DNA of 64,000 nt, from assembly GCF_014851865.1 (NCBI RefSeq), contig NZ_JACVAM010000005.1, positions 62,001 to 126,000 of the forward strand, given 5' to 3'. This document shows, piece by piece, positions 41,831-52,652 of this stretch. Each line of letters starts with the position of its first letter. Position 1 is the stretch's first letter. The stretch comes from Pseudomonas sp. PDM16 (GTDB taxonomy: Bacteria; Pseudomonadota; Gammaproteobacteria; Pseudomonadales; Pseudomonadaceae). The notes beneath the pieces are model-generated. The model was not told where the DNA came from and searched no databases. It saw nothing but the letters and a program-made list of their open reading frames with translations. The translations under genes were made by a program, and so were the position numbers.

Positions 41831-41909
41831 ATAAGGGCGAAAAGGGGAGAATTTGATATGTGTAGTGGTTCGTAAGTGAACCCATTTCCTATAGCTTCGG
41901 ATGTCGAGG

Positions 41910-43016
41910 TTATTTGCTTGAGGTATTGGAGGGTTGCTCTTTAGATTTTTCAGGAGGGCTTAATTTTTGGATTAATGCCATAAATAATTCGTGAGCATTT
42001 ATTGGGTAAGAGTCTGCTGTGATTTTCGACGAGGGTTTGGAGGCGAAAACCCTACTAGCTATTTCTGACTTGAGAATATTTTGCTGGTCGATGGGGAGGG
42101 ATGCGATAAAAGGTGTTATTGCTTTTAGGTCGAGCGAGGTTTGTAGGTGGCTATATTGTTGCTCCCTATGTTTTGAAGACTCTCTAGCTAGGTATGCAGA
42201 CGGTACTGATAGGATTAGGGCTAGTGCGAGTCGTGACATTGATTTTGCCCAGTCAAGAGTCGAGGCGGTAGTGGTTTCCCAAAAAGCATACCCCATGAGA
42301 ATGGCAATTAGGATCATGCAGAATAAAGAGGCGTTCCTAAGTCTGTCAGCTGTCTTTTTCTCAGCCGCGGCATTGCTTTCATAGCTGCCTGATACTACGT
42401 CGCCTGATATATGTCCTATTAATTCATTAACTTCGCTCTTTTTGTTTTCTAATTGAATCTCTGTTTCTTTGTAAATATTTTGTATTTTTTGTATTTCTAG
42501 TGATGCTCTTTTTTCGAGATCGCTAATGGTTTCTTCAAGCTCAGATATTTTAGTTGAAATTTTTAATGTTTGATGGTTTTGGTTTGAGCGATTTTTGTCA
42601 ATTTCGCCTTCGATTAAGGCAATTGACTCTCGTATTTTTCTAACTGAAGTTTCGTTGATTTCACTAAGCGAATTGTTGCTTTTGTGGCTGGGGTTTCGAT
42701 GTCTATTTTTTATAAGAATTATTTGTATTTTTTCGCAGTTGCTAAATATTTCTTGAGTGTTGATTTTTTATAAGCTGGTTTCTTCTAGGTATACGCAAAG
42801 CTCTTTTCCGATTTTTGAAATGGATTCTGCGAATCCTAGTTTGTCAGTGGTGGAGTAGGAGCTCTTTGAATAGTCGTCCGCAACATTTTTTATTTCATTA
42901 AGAAAAGAATTTGCAGAGGATTTTTCGATTTTTCCAGAGAGCTCATGTATCTTCTGGATGATTGCTTCTTTGGTTTTGAATGAAAGTTTAATTAATTCTG
43001 GTATTTGTTGGTTCAT
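41910..43016 (-). pseudogene. AT-rich coiled-coil, two-TM protein interrupted by one in-frame TAA
   Basis: One minus frame of 369 codons runs from ATG 43016 to the stop at 41910, broken only by TAA at 42768-42770. The first part (82 residues, MNQQIPELIKLSFKTKEAII start) is helical. The second part (285 residues) has no ATG, GTG or TTG in the first ~140 codons, so it cannot start independently. It holds a coiled coil (SELEETISDLEKRASLEIQK), two TM segments (about LFCMILIAILMGYAFW and LALALILSVPSAYLA) and a C-terminal soluble part (ITPFIASLPIDQQNILKSEI). Composition is strongly AT-rich with A/T-ending codons, unlike all neighbours, which suggests transfer. Family not recognised. Confidence 0.75.
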
Positions 43017-43033
43017 AATCTTCGCTTAATAAA

Positions 43034-43060
43034 AAAGCCCCGCACTAGGCGGGGCTTTTA
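43034..43060 (-). terminator. Bidirectional rho-independent terminator after nrdB
   Basis: AGCCCCGC and GCGGGGCT pair perfectly around ACTAG, with A-rich sequence on the left and T-rich on the right. It lies 75 bp after the nrdB stop, and just upstream of the AT-rich gene. Confidence 0.88.
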
Positions 43061-43135
43061 GTTTCTCTCGCTACCCCGAACATCCGTACTCAGGTAAAGC
43101 GCTTGTAATCTGTCCTAACGGTCTAGACCCAGGAA

Positions 43136-44380
43136 TCAGTCCCAGCTCAACGCACCACCAGTCTGATACTCGATCACGCGAGTCTCGAAGAAGTTCTTCT
43201 CCTTCTTCAGGTCCATGATCTCGCTCATCCACGGGAACGGGTTGTTGGTACCCGGATATTCCTCTTTCAGGCCGATCTGAGTCAGGCGGCGGTTGGCGAT
43301 GAACTTGAGGTAGTCCTCCATCATGGCCGCGTTCATGCCCAGTACGCCGCGAGGCATGGTGTCACGCGCGTATTCGATCTCCAGCTGGGTGCCCTGCAGG
43401 ATCATCTGGGTCGCTTCGTCCTTCATCTGGGCGTCCCACAGATGCGGGTTCTCGATCTTGATCTGGTTGATCACGTCGATACCGAAGTTCAGGTGCATGG
43501 ATTCGTCGCGCAGGATGTACTGGAACTGCTCGGCGGTGCCGGTCATCTTGTTGCGGCGGCCCATGGAGAGGATCTGGGTGAAGCCGCAGTAGAAGAAGAT
43601 GCCTTCCAGAACGCAGTAGTAGGCGATCAGGTTGCGCAGGAACTGGCGGTCGGTTTCCGGGGTGCCGGTTTCGAACTTCGGATCGGAGATCGAGCGGGTG
43701 TACTTGAGGCCCCAGGAGGCCTTCTTCGCCACGCTCGGGATCTCGTGGTACATGTTGAAGATCTCGCCTTCATCCATGCCCAGCGACTCGATGCAGTACT
43801 GGTAGGCGTGGGTGTGGATCGCTTCCTCGAAGGCCTGGCGCAGGATGTACTGGCGGCACTCGGGGTTGGTGATCAGGCGGTACACGGCCAGCACTAGGTT
43901 GTTGGCAACCAGGCTGTCGGCGGTGGAGAAGAAGCCGAGGTTGCGCTTGACGATGCGGCGCTCGTCTTCGCTGAGGCCATCCTTGCTCTTCCACAGAGCG
44001 ATGTCGGCGTTCATGTTCACTTCCTGCGGCATCCAGTGGTTGGCGCAACCATCCAGATACTTCTGCCAGGCCCAGTCGTACTTGAAGGGTACGAGCTGGT
44101 TGAGGTCGGCGCGGGCGTTGATCATCTGCTTGTCGCCGACCTGTACGCGGGCGGCCGAGCCTTCCAGATCGTCCAGGCCTTCCTGGATGTCCAGGTCGTT
44201 CAGGGCCTTCTTGGCGCGAGCGACGGCGTCGGAGTCGTCGGCGGAGACGGCGCGGGCGTCTTCCACGGAGCCGGCGGCATCGTTGTCCAGTTTGTCGATA
44301 GCGGCGCCTACTACCGGAGCGGTGCCTTTGGTGGCGGCTTCTGCGCCGTCTTCCTTATCGAATTCGTCCCAGCTGAGCAT
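43136..44380 (-). CDS. nrdB: Class Ia ribonucleotide reductase, beta subunit (R2)
   Basis: A 414-residue radical-generating subunit that, with NrdA, reduces ribonucleoside diphosphates. Di-iron ligand regions are visible: the carboxylate in FSTADSLVANN, QAFEEAIHTHAYQYC (Glu and His) and MHLNFGIDVI. The radical Tyr lies near the first block. The C-terminus ends in GGALSWD. The first ~85 residues form an acidic, Ala/Asp-rich extension that is not part of the R2 fold. GGAGACCACC before ATG 44380 sets the start; an in-frame ATG at 44401 is less likely. nrdA lies 375 bp upstream on the same strand. Confidence 0.96.
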   Translation of the reverse strand: MLSWDEFDKEDGAEAATKGTAPVVGAAIDKLDNDAAGSVEDARAVSADDSDAVARAKKALNDLDIQEGLDDLEGSAARVQVGDKQMINARADLNQLVPFKYDWAWQKYLDGCANHWMPQEVNMNADIALWKSKDGLSEDERRIVKRNLGFFSTADSLVANNLVLAVYRLITNPECRQYILRQAFEEAIHTHAYQYCIESLGMDEGEIFNMYHEIPSVAKKASWGLKYTRSISDPKFETGTPETDRQFLRNLIAYYCVLEGIFFYCGFTQILSMGRRNKMTGTAEQFQYILRDESMHLNFGIDVINQIKIENPHLWDAQMKDEATQMILQGTQLEIEYARDTMPRGVLGMNAAMMEDYLKFIANRRLTQIGLKEEYPGTNNPFPWMSEIMDLKKEKNFFETRVIEYQTGGALSWD

Positions 44381-44755
44381 GGTGGTCTCCTGCTTGGTCA
44401 TCGGGCCGGGTTCTGTACGGCCTGTATGAGTATCCAGTAATTCTGATTATGTTCCGTTGCGATCTGCACGCAAGGGTTTGAGCCGTGCCACCCGACTGGT
44501 GGCGCCCAGGTCCGCAGGGCGGGCGAGGGGAGATGTTCTTGGGGCTGGTTTCCCTCACCCCTGGCCCCTCTCCCGAGGGGAGAGGGGAAACAAACGGTCC
44601 GGGTCGCTTTTGGCTTTTACCTCGGCAACTCGGTGCAAGCGCGAAGCTGAGTGAGCGCTAGGCGCCTGGCTGGTCCGAGCCCCTGAGCGTGCTAGTGCAC
44701 GTGATGGGGGCGGACCTGCCGGGCAATAACGCGGGCGTCGCTCGGATTCGTGCGC
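44381..44755. other. nrdA-nrdB intergenic region with a long palindrome
   Basis: No gene is seen in these 375 bp. A strong inverted repeat, CCCCTCTCCC / GGGGAGAGGGG (44565-44587), lies in the middle and is followed on the plus side by AAACAAAC. It resembles a repeated Pseudomonas palindrome and may terminate or slow nrdA transcription. The nrdB promoter probably lies in its last ~100 bp. Confidence 0.6.
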
Positions 44756-47638
<2,883 letters not shown>

Positions 47639-47809
47639 GAGGTTCTCCACTTCTAATTGGTTTGGACACGCAAGGTGTCTTGTGTTCATTCCCTTGATAA
47701 AACGTCGCGACGCCCGGCATTCCGGCCAGACATCGAGAAACTTGCGGCAGTACAGGCTGACTCGGATGCCGTCCTGGCTGCGGACCACCATTGAAGGCGT
47801 TTGGCATGA

Positions 47810-47825
47810 CCACTATCTGTAGTGA
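47810..47825. promoter_or_regulatory. NrdR-like box 1
   Basis: CCACTATCTGTAGTGA matches the NrdR consensus ACACWATATATWGTGT at 12 of 16 positions by eye, 172 bp upstream of the nrdA start. Confidence 0.6.
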
Positions 47826-47990
47826 TCGACGCTGCGCGACTTCGTGGTCGTTTAGTGAATACAGGGGGAGTGTTCTACGCGGTCCGTGCTGACCAGCCGC
47901 AGCGGTGGCGACTGAGCGGAAATGCTAACGGTAGCGCGCGAATCGAGCCCCTCTGCATTCTTTCTTCTTAGTGTCCCTGGCCTCGGCTGA

Positions 47991-48006
47991 CCACTATATG
48001 TTGGGT
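47991..48006. promoter_or_regulatory. NrdR-like box 2
   Basis: CCACTATATGTTGGGT matches the consensus at 12 of 16 positions by eye; the left half is the stronger half. Confidence 0.5.
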
Positions 48007-48075
48007 CGAGGCGCGATGGGGATACAAGATAATGCGCTATCGGGGGCTTTGCAAGGGAGGCGAGGGTGAGCTTTC

Positions 48076-48084
48076 TGTGGATAA
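48076..48084. promoter_or_regulatory. Perfect DnaA box
   Basis: TGTGGATAA is the exact reverse complement of the consensus DnaA box TTATCCACA. It lies between NrdR-like boxes 2 and 3. DnaA control of nrdAB is established in E. coli. Confidence 0.65.
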
Positions 48085-48215
48085 CTTGTGGGTGAGTTGT
48101 GGGTCGTTTCGCCTGTTCGGGCGGCAGGCCCCGCGAACGCTGGGCTGTACCGTTCGTCGCCCCTGGCGGGCTGTTTTTTCGGCATGTGAAATGCCCTGAA
48201 ACCTTGCGGACCCTA

Positions 48216-48231
48216 ACACAATATGTAGTGT
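48216..48231. promoter_or_regulatory. NrdR box 3 (near-perfect)
   Basis: ACACAATATGTAGTGT matches the NrdR consensus at 15 of 16 positions, the best of the three. It is only 77 bp before the response-regulator start. Confidence 0.75.
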
Positions 48232-48307
48232 TTCTGGCATGCGCTGTGCTAACCGGTTTCGGTTGTTACAATGCCGCCACTTATGGCGTATCCGCTGGAG
48301 AGAGTTC

Positions 48308-49033
48308 GTGGAGCAAGAAGCCTGGCAGATCCTGATCGTCGAGGATGATCAGCGGTTGGCGGAGCTGACCCAGGAATACCTGCAGGGCAATGGTCTGCAG
48401 GTGGCGATCGAGTCCGATGGTGCACGAGCGGCGGCGCGCATCCTCAAGGAGCAGCCGGACCTGGTGGTACTCGACCTGATGCTGCCGGGCGAGGATGGGC
48501 TTTCCATCTGTCGCAAGGTGCGTGGCCAGTACAACGGCCCGATCCTGATGCTCACCGCCCGTACCGATGATATGGACGAGGTGCTCGGCCTGGAGATGGG
48601 CGCCGACGACTATGTGTGCAAGCCGGTGCGCCCGCGCGTGTTGCTGGCGCGCATCCGCGCCTTGCTGAGACGCAGCGAGGGGGGGGCGGAGGTGCCGCCG
48701 GTGGAGAACCTGCGCCGCCTGGAGTTCGGCCCGCTGGTCATCGACAGTGCTCTGCGCGAGGCCTGGCTGCGCGACGCGGGCATCGAGCTGACCAGTGCCG
48801 AGTTCGACCTGCTCTGGCTGCTGGCGGCCAACGCCGGACGCATTCTCTCCCGCGAAGAGATATTCACCGCCCTGCGCGGCATCGAGTACGACGGCCAGGA
48901 TCGCTCCATCGATGTACGCATCTCGCGCATTCGTCCGAAGATCGGTGACGACCCCATGCATCCGCGGTTGATCAAGACCGTGCGCAGCAAGGGCTACCTG
49001 TTCGTCGCCGAGGCCGCCAGCGCCCTGCAATGA
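48308..49033 (+). CDS. OmpR/PhoB-type response regulator
   Basis: A 241-residue regulator. The receiver has ILIVEDDQ, the phospho-acceptor Asp56 in VVLDLMLPGEDG, the TAR/Thr and Lys (CKPVRPR) switch residues. A winged-helix OmpR domain follows (LTSAEFDLLWLLAANAGRILSREE). The start is a GTG at 48308 with GGAG about 8 nt upstream; the open frame extends further, but VEQEAWQILIVEDD is the natural beginning. Position matches P. aeruginosa PA1157, divergent from nrdA. Its stop overlaps the kinase start by 4 bp (ATGA), so the pair is translated together. Confidence 0.94.
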   Translation: MEQEAWQILIVEDDQRLAELTQEYLQGNGLQVAIESDGARAAARILKEQPDLVVLDLMLPGEDGLSICRKVRGQYNGPILMLTARTDDMDEVLGLEMGADDYVCKPVRPRVLLARIRALLRRSEGGAEVPPVENLRRLEFGPLVIDSALREAWLRDAGIELTSAEFDLLWLLAANAGRILSREEIFTALRGIEYDGQDRSIDVRISRIRPKIGDDPMHPRLIKTVRSKGYLFVAEAASALQ

Positions 49034-50664
49034 ACACCATCTTCCTGCGCATCTACGGCGGGATCATCGCCTCTCTGGTGCTGGTCGCACTGCTTGGGGT
49101 CGGTGCCCTGCAGCTGACCAACGAGGTGCGCAGTGACCTGTACCGCGAGCAACTGGCACGCGGCACATTCCGCCTGATGGCGGACAACCTGCAGCCGATG
49201 GCACCGCTGGATCGCCGTCGGGCGTTGACTACCTGGAGCCGCCTGATCGGCGTTTCCCTGGAGTTGCAGGACCTTTCCGCCGAGCCGCTGGACGGCCGTG
49301 CCCGGGGGCGCCTGCTGCGTGGCCAGGTGCTGGTGGAACAGACGGGTCCGCATGCCGCACGGGTCTATGCCCTGGTCAGCGCGAAGGAAAGGCTGGTGCT
49401 GAGCACCGAGGTGGAGCAGATCAGCGAGCAACTGGCGCGCGCCACCGTCTACCTGCTGATGGATGAACTGGTGCGCTCGCCCATTGTCGAGCAGCCGAAG
49501 CGGCTGGCTGCGCTGAAGGACGAGAAGCAGTTCGGCTTCGACCTGCGCCTGGTGACGTTGGAAAAGGTCGACCTGGACGAGGATCAGCAGCGCCGTGTCG
49601 ATGAAGGCGATACCGTATTGGCTCTGGGCAAGGGCGGCGACTCGATCCGGGTGATCGCCGGCATGGTCGGTACGCCCTGGGTTCTGGAGGTTGGCCCGAT
49701 CTACCAGATGAATCCCTATCCGACCGAGTTGCTGGTGTTGATCGGGGTGCTCGGTCTGACGCTCACCGGGTGCATTCTCTACCTGTTGGTGCGGCGCCTG
49801 GAGCGTCGCTTGCAGGCGCTGGAGGACGCCGCCGCCCATCTGGCCAGTGGCCGCCTGGATGCTCGCGCGCCAACCCAGGGTGCCGACTCGGTGGGGCGGC
49901 TGGCGTCCACCTTCAACGCCATGGCCGAGCAGCTGCAGCGCCTGCTCAGCGTGCAGCGGGAAATGGTCCGCGCGGTATCCCACGAGTTGCGCACGCCGGT
50001 GGCGCGCCTGCGCTTCGGCCTGGAGATGATCGGCGATGCCCACAGCGACGAGGCGCGGCGCAAGTACATGGAAGGCATGGACGGCGACATCCAGGAGCTG
50101 GACAAGCTGGTCGACGAGATGCTGGTCTACGCCCGCCTGGAGCAGGGCTCGCCAGAGCTGAACTATCAGTGTGTGGACCTGCGAGCCATGCTCGACCAGG
50201 TGATCGGCGAGCTGGCGCCGTTACGCGCCAGTATCCGCGTCGACCGCGGGCAGTGCCATGATGCCCCGGACGGGAGTGCGCTGGTGGAGGCGGAGCCGCG
50301 CTACCTGCACCGTGCGTTGCAGAATCTGGTGAGCAATGCGATGCGCCACGCCGAGTCGAGGGTTCGCCTGACCTACAGCGTCGGCGAGGAGCGGTGCCGG
50401 GTGGATGTCGAAGATGACGGCCCCGGGGTACCGGAGGAGGCCTGGGAGCACATCTTCACGCCCTTCCTGCGGCTGGACGACAGCCGCACCCGGGCCTCCG
50501 GTGGCCATGGGTTGGGGCTCTCCATCGTGCGGCGCATCATCTACTGGCATGACGGTCGCGCGTATGTCGGGCGCAGTGCTGGCCTGGGTGGCGCGCAATT
50601 CAGCCTGATATGGCCGCGTCAGCAGAGCAAGCCGGCGCCAGCGGACCTCAGAACTTCTCGTTGA
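49030..50664 (+). CDS. Sensor histidine kinase (RstB-like)
   Basis: A 544-residue membrane kinase. TM1 is about 9-28 and TM2 about 235-257, flanking a ~205-residue periplasmic sensor part. A HAMP linker follows (RLERRLQALEDAAAHLASG). The phospho-acceptor His318 lies in VSHELRTPVARL. The ATPase has the N box NLVSNAMRHA, DDGPGVPEE (G1) and GGHGLGLSIV (G2). The layout and sequence resemble the RstB/PhoR-like group. It partners the coupled response regulator; the signal is unknown. Its 3' end overlaps the convergent pseudouridine-synthase-like gene by 17 bp. Confidence 0.94.
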   Translation: MNTIFLRIYGGIIASLVLVALLGVGALQLTNEVRSDLYREQLARGTFRLMADNLQPMAPLDRRRALTTWSRLIGVSLELQDLSAEPLDGRARGRLLRGQVLVEQTGPHAARVYALVSAKERLVLSTEVEQISEQLARATVYLLMDELVRSPIVEQPKRLAALKDEKQFGFDLRLVTLEKVDLDEDQQRRVDEGDTVLALGKGGDSIRVIAGMVGTPWVLEVGPIYQMNPYPTELLVLIGVLGLTLTGCILYLLVRRLERRLQALEDAAAHLASGRLDARAPTQGADSVGRLASTFNAMAEQLQRLLSVQREMVRAVSHELRTPVARLRFGLEMIGDAHSDEARRKYMEGMDGDIQELDKLVDEMLVYARLEQGSPELNYQCVDLRAMLDQVIGELAPLRASIRVDRGQCHDAPDGSALVEAEPRYLHRALQNLVSNAMRHAESRVRLTYSVGEERCRVDVEDDGPGVPEEAWEHIFTPFLRLDDSRTRASGGHGLGLSIVRRIIYWHDGRAYVGRSAGLGGAQFSLIWPRQQSKPAPADLRTSR

Positions 50665-51370
50665 GACCCAGGTAGCGCCACTGGCCGACCGGCAGCTTGG
50701 CCAGTCCGGTACGGCCGAAGCGCAGGCGGCGGACGCCTTGCACCTGCAGGCCGACGCTCTCGCACATGAAGCGCAATTGCCCCGGCTGCACGGCCTTGAT
50801 GGCGAAGCGCAGGCGCGTCTCGCTCTGCCAGCTGACCTTGCATGGCGGGAGGGTCGCACCCTTGTAGCTGAGGCCGAAAGCCAGGCGCTTGAGGCCCTTT
50901 TCATCCAATGAGCCGGTGACGTCGACCAGAAACTCCTGCTCCAGCGTCGCCCCCTTTTCCTTGAACAGGCGCACAACCGCATGGCTCTGACTGAACACCA
51001 GCAGGCCACTGGCATCGGTTTCCAGCGGGGTCAGCAGTTCCAAGCGGCGCAAATGGCGATTCAGCGGGCGAATGCCGCTGGCGTCTTCGCTCCAGTGGTG
51101 CGTGTGGCTGAGCAACTGCTGCGTGGAGTTGGCTCCCAGCCCGCAACCGAGGCCGACCGGTTTGTGCAGCAGCAGCGTGATCGGCGGCTGGGTCTCGGCC
51201 TTGGCCCCTGGCAGCAGCACGACCTTCTCGTTCAGTACCGGGTGCTGGGGTTCCTCGATCACCTGGCCATCCACCGTGACCCAGCCTCCCTCGATGTACA
51301 GCTCGGCTTCGCGCCGAGAGCAGGATGTTTGCTGGATCAGGCGCTTGGAAAGGCGTTCGGCTTCGGTCAT
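50648..51370 (-). CDS. RsuA/RluF-type pseudouridine synthase relative lacking the catalytic Asp
   Basis: A 240-residue protein with an N-terminal S4 RNA-binding domain (SKRLIQQTSCSRREAELYIEGGWVTVDG, about 6-65) and an RsuA/RluF-like body. Family block LLLHKPVGLGCGL is present. The catalytic region normally reads RLDxxTSGLL; here it is PLETDASGLLVF, so the Asp is Glu and the preceding Arg is Pro. Activity is therefore doubtful unless the neighbouring Asp serves. ATG 51370 was chosen; a GTG at 51385 is possible. Confidence 0.82.
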   Translation of the reverse strand: MTEAERLSKRLIQQTSCSRREAELYIEGGWVTVDGQVIEEPQHPVLNEKVVLLPGAKAETQPPITLLLHKPVGLGCGLGANSTQQLLSHTHHWSEDASGIRPLNRHLRRLELLTPLETDASGLLVFSQSHAVVRLFKEKGATLEQEFLVDVTGSLDEKGLKRLAFGLSYKGATLPPCKVSWQSETRLRFAIKAVQPGQLRFMCESVGLQVQGVRRLRFGRTGLAKLPVGQWRYLGLNEKF

Positions 51371-51470
51371 GTCGGCGGGTGTCACATCAGGAAATGAAAG
51401 GCATTGTACCTGGCCTGGGGTGCGAGCCGGGATTGGGCTACAAGGTTAGCCTTCGAAGAGGAGCGACGAC

Positions 51471-52607
51471 ATGAGACAGACGATTCTGTGTGTGGCCGCC
51501 AGCGCGCTGCTCGGCCTGGGCTTGCCGGCAATGGCCGTGGCCGAGAAAGAGAGTGAGCTGGAGTTGAAGGAGGTGGTGGGCGGCCTGGAACATCCCTGGG
51601 GCCTGGCCTTCCTGCCGGACGGCAAGGGCAGCCTGATCACTGAGCGCCCCGGACGGCTGCGCTGGCTGAACGACCAGGGGCGGCTAGGTAGCGCGCTGAG
51701 CGGCGTGCCGAATGTGTATGCGCGAGGGCAGGGCGGTTTGCTGGACGTAGCCCTGTCGCCGCAGTTCGCCAGCGATCGCCTGGTTTACCTGAGCTACGCC
51801 GAGTCGGACGAGGATGGCGAAAAGGCCGGCACCGCGGTCGGTCGTGGGCGGCTCAAGGATGACATGAGCGGCCTGGAGGGTTTCCAGGTCATCTTTCGCC
51901 AGGAGCCCAAGTTGTCCGAGGGCGTTCACTTCGGCTCGCGCCTGGCATTCGACCGCGAGGGCTTCCTCTTCGTCACCCTGGGTGAAAACAACCAGCGCTC
52001 CACGGCTCAGGACCTGAACAAGCTGCAGGGCAAACTGGTACGGCTGAAGCCCGGTGGCAGCGTGCCGGACGATAATCCATTCGTCGGCAAGGCTGGAGCG
52101 AGGGCGGAAATCTGGTCATACGGCCACCGCAACCCGCAGGGATTGGCGGTGAATCCGTGGAATGGCCAGCTCTGGCTGCACGAGCACGGCCCGCGCGGCG
52201 GCGACGAGATAAACATCCCGCAGAAGGGCTTGAACTACGGTTGGCCGAAGGCCACCCATGGGGTCAACTACAGTTTCTTGCCGATTCCCGAGGCCGAAGG
52301 CGAGACGGTGGCCGGCACCGAAGCTCCGCACCATGTATGGAAGAAGTCGCCGGGCATTTCAGGCATGGCCTTTTATGCCGCCGAGCGCTTCCCTGCCTGG
52401 CAGCACAGCCTGTTCATCGGCGCGCTGGCCCAGCCCGGTCTGATCCGCCTGCCGCTGGACGGCGACAAGGTGGGCCAGGAGGAGCGGTTGCTGGAAGACA
52501 GGGGGTGGCGCATTCGCGATGTGCGCCAGGGACCAGATGGCTATCTCTACCTGCTGACCGATGCGCCGGACGGCAAGTTGATCAGGCTGGGGCTGCAGAG
52601 GCCGTAG
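51471..52607 (+). CDS. PQQ-dependent soluble aldose sugar dehydrogenase (YliI/Asd-like)
   Basis: A 378-residue exported beta-propeller. The signal peptide ends in AMAVA (about 24). Propeller blocks: LEHPWGLAFLPDG, GLLDVALSP, EGVHFGSRLAFDREGFLFVTLG and WSYGHRNPQGLAVNP. HEHGPRGGDEIN carries the catalytic His/PQQ region. These enzymes oxidise aldoses in the periplasm with PQQ. GAGGAG before ATG 51471 supports the start. Confidence 0.92.
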   Translation: MRQTILCVAASALLGLGLPAMAVAEKESELELKEVVGGLEHPWGLAFLPDGKGSLITERPGRLRWLNDQGRLGSALSGVPNVYARGQGGLLDVALSPQFASDRLVYLSYAESDEDGEKAGTAVGRGRLKDDMSGLEGFQVIFRQEPKLSEGVHFGSRLAFDREGFLFVTLGENNQRSTAQDLNKLQGKLVRLKPGGSVPDDNPFVGKAGARAEIWSYGHRNPQGLAVNPWNGQLWLHEHGPRGGDEINIPQKGLNYGWPKATHGVNYSFLPIPEAEGETVAGTEAPHHVWKKSPGISGMAFYAAERFPAWQHSLFIGALAQPGLIRLPLDGDKVGQEERLLEDRGWRIRDVRQGPDGYLYLLTDAPDGKLIRLGLQRP

Positions 52608-52652
52608 CAGCCGAGCAGGGTAGGCATGCCGTGCCTTGCTCGGCTTGCGACT

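Larger units (their letters stand above)
47639..48307. other. 669-bp control region between nrdA and the two-component system
   Basis: No convincing gene. It holds three sequences close to the NrdR consensus and one perfect DnaA box (listed separately), so it probably contains the nrdA promoter on the minus strand and the regulator promoter on the plus strand. Confidence 0.7.
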
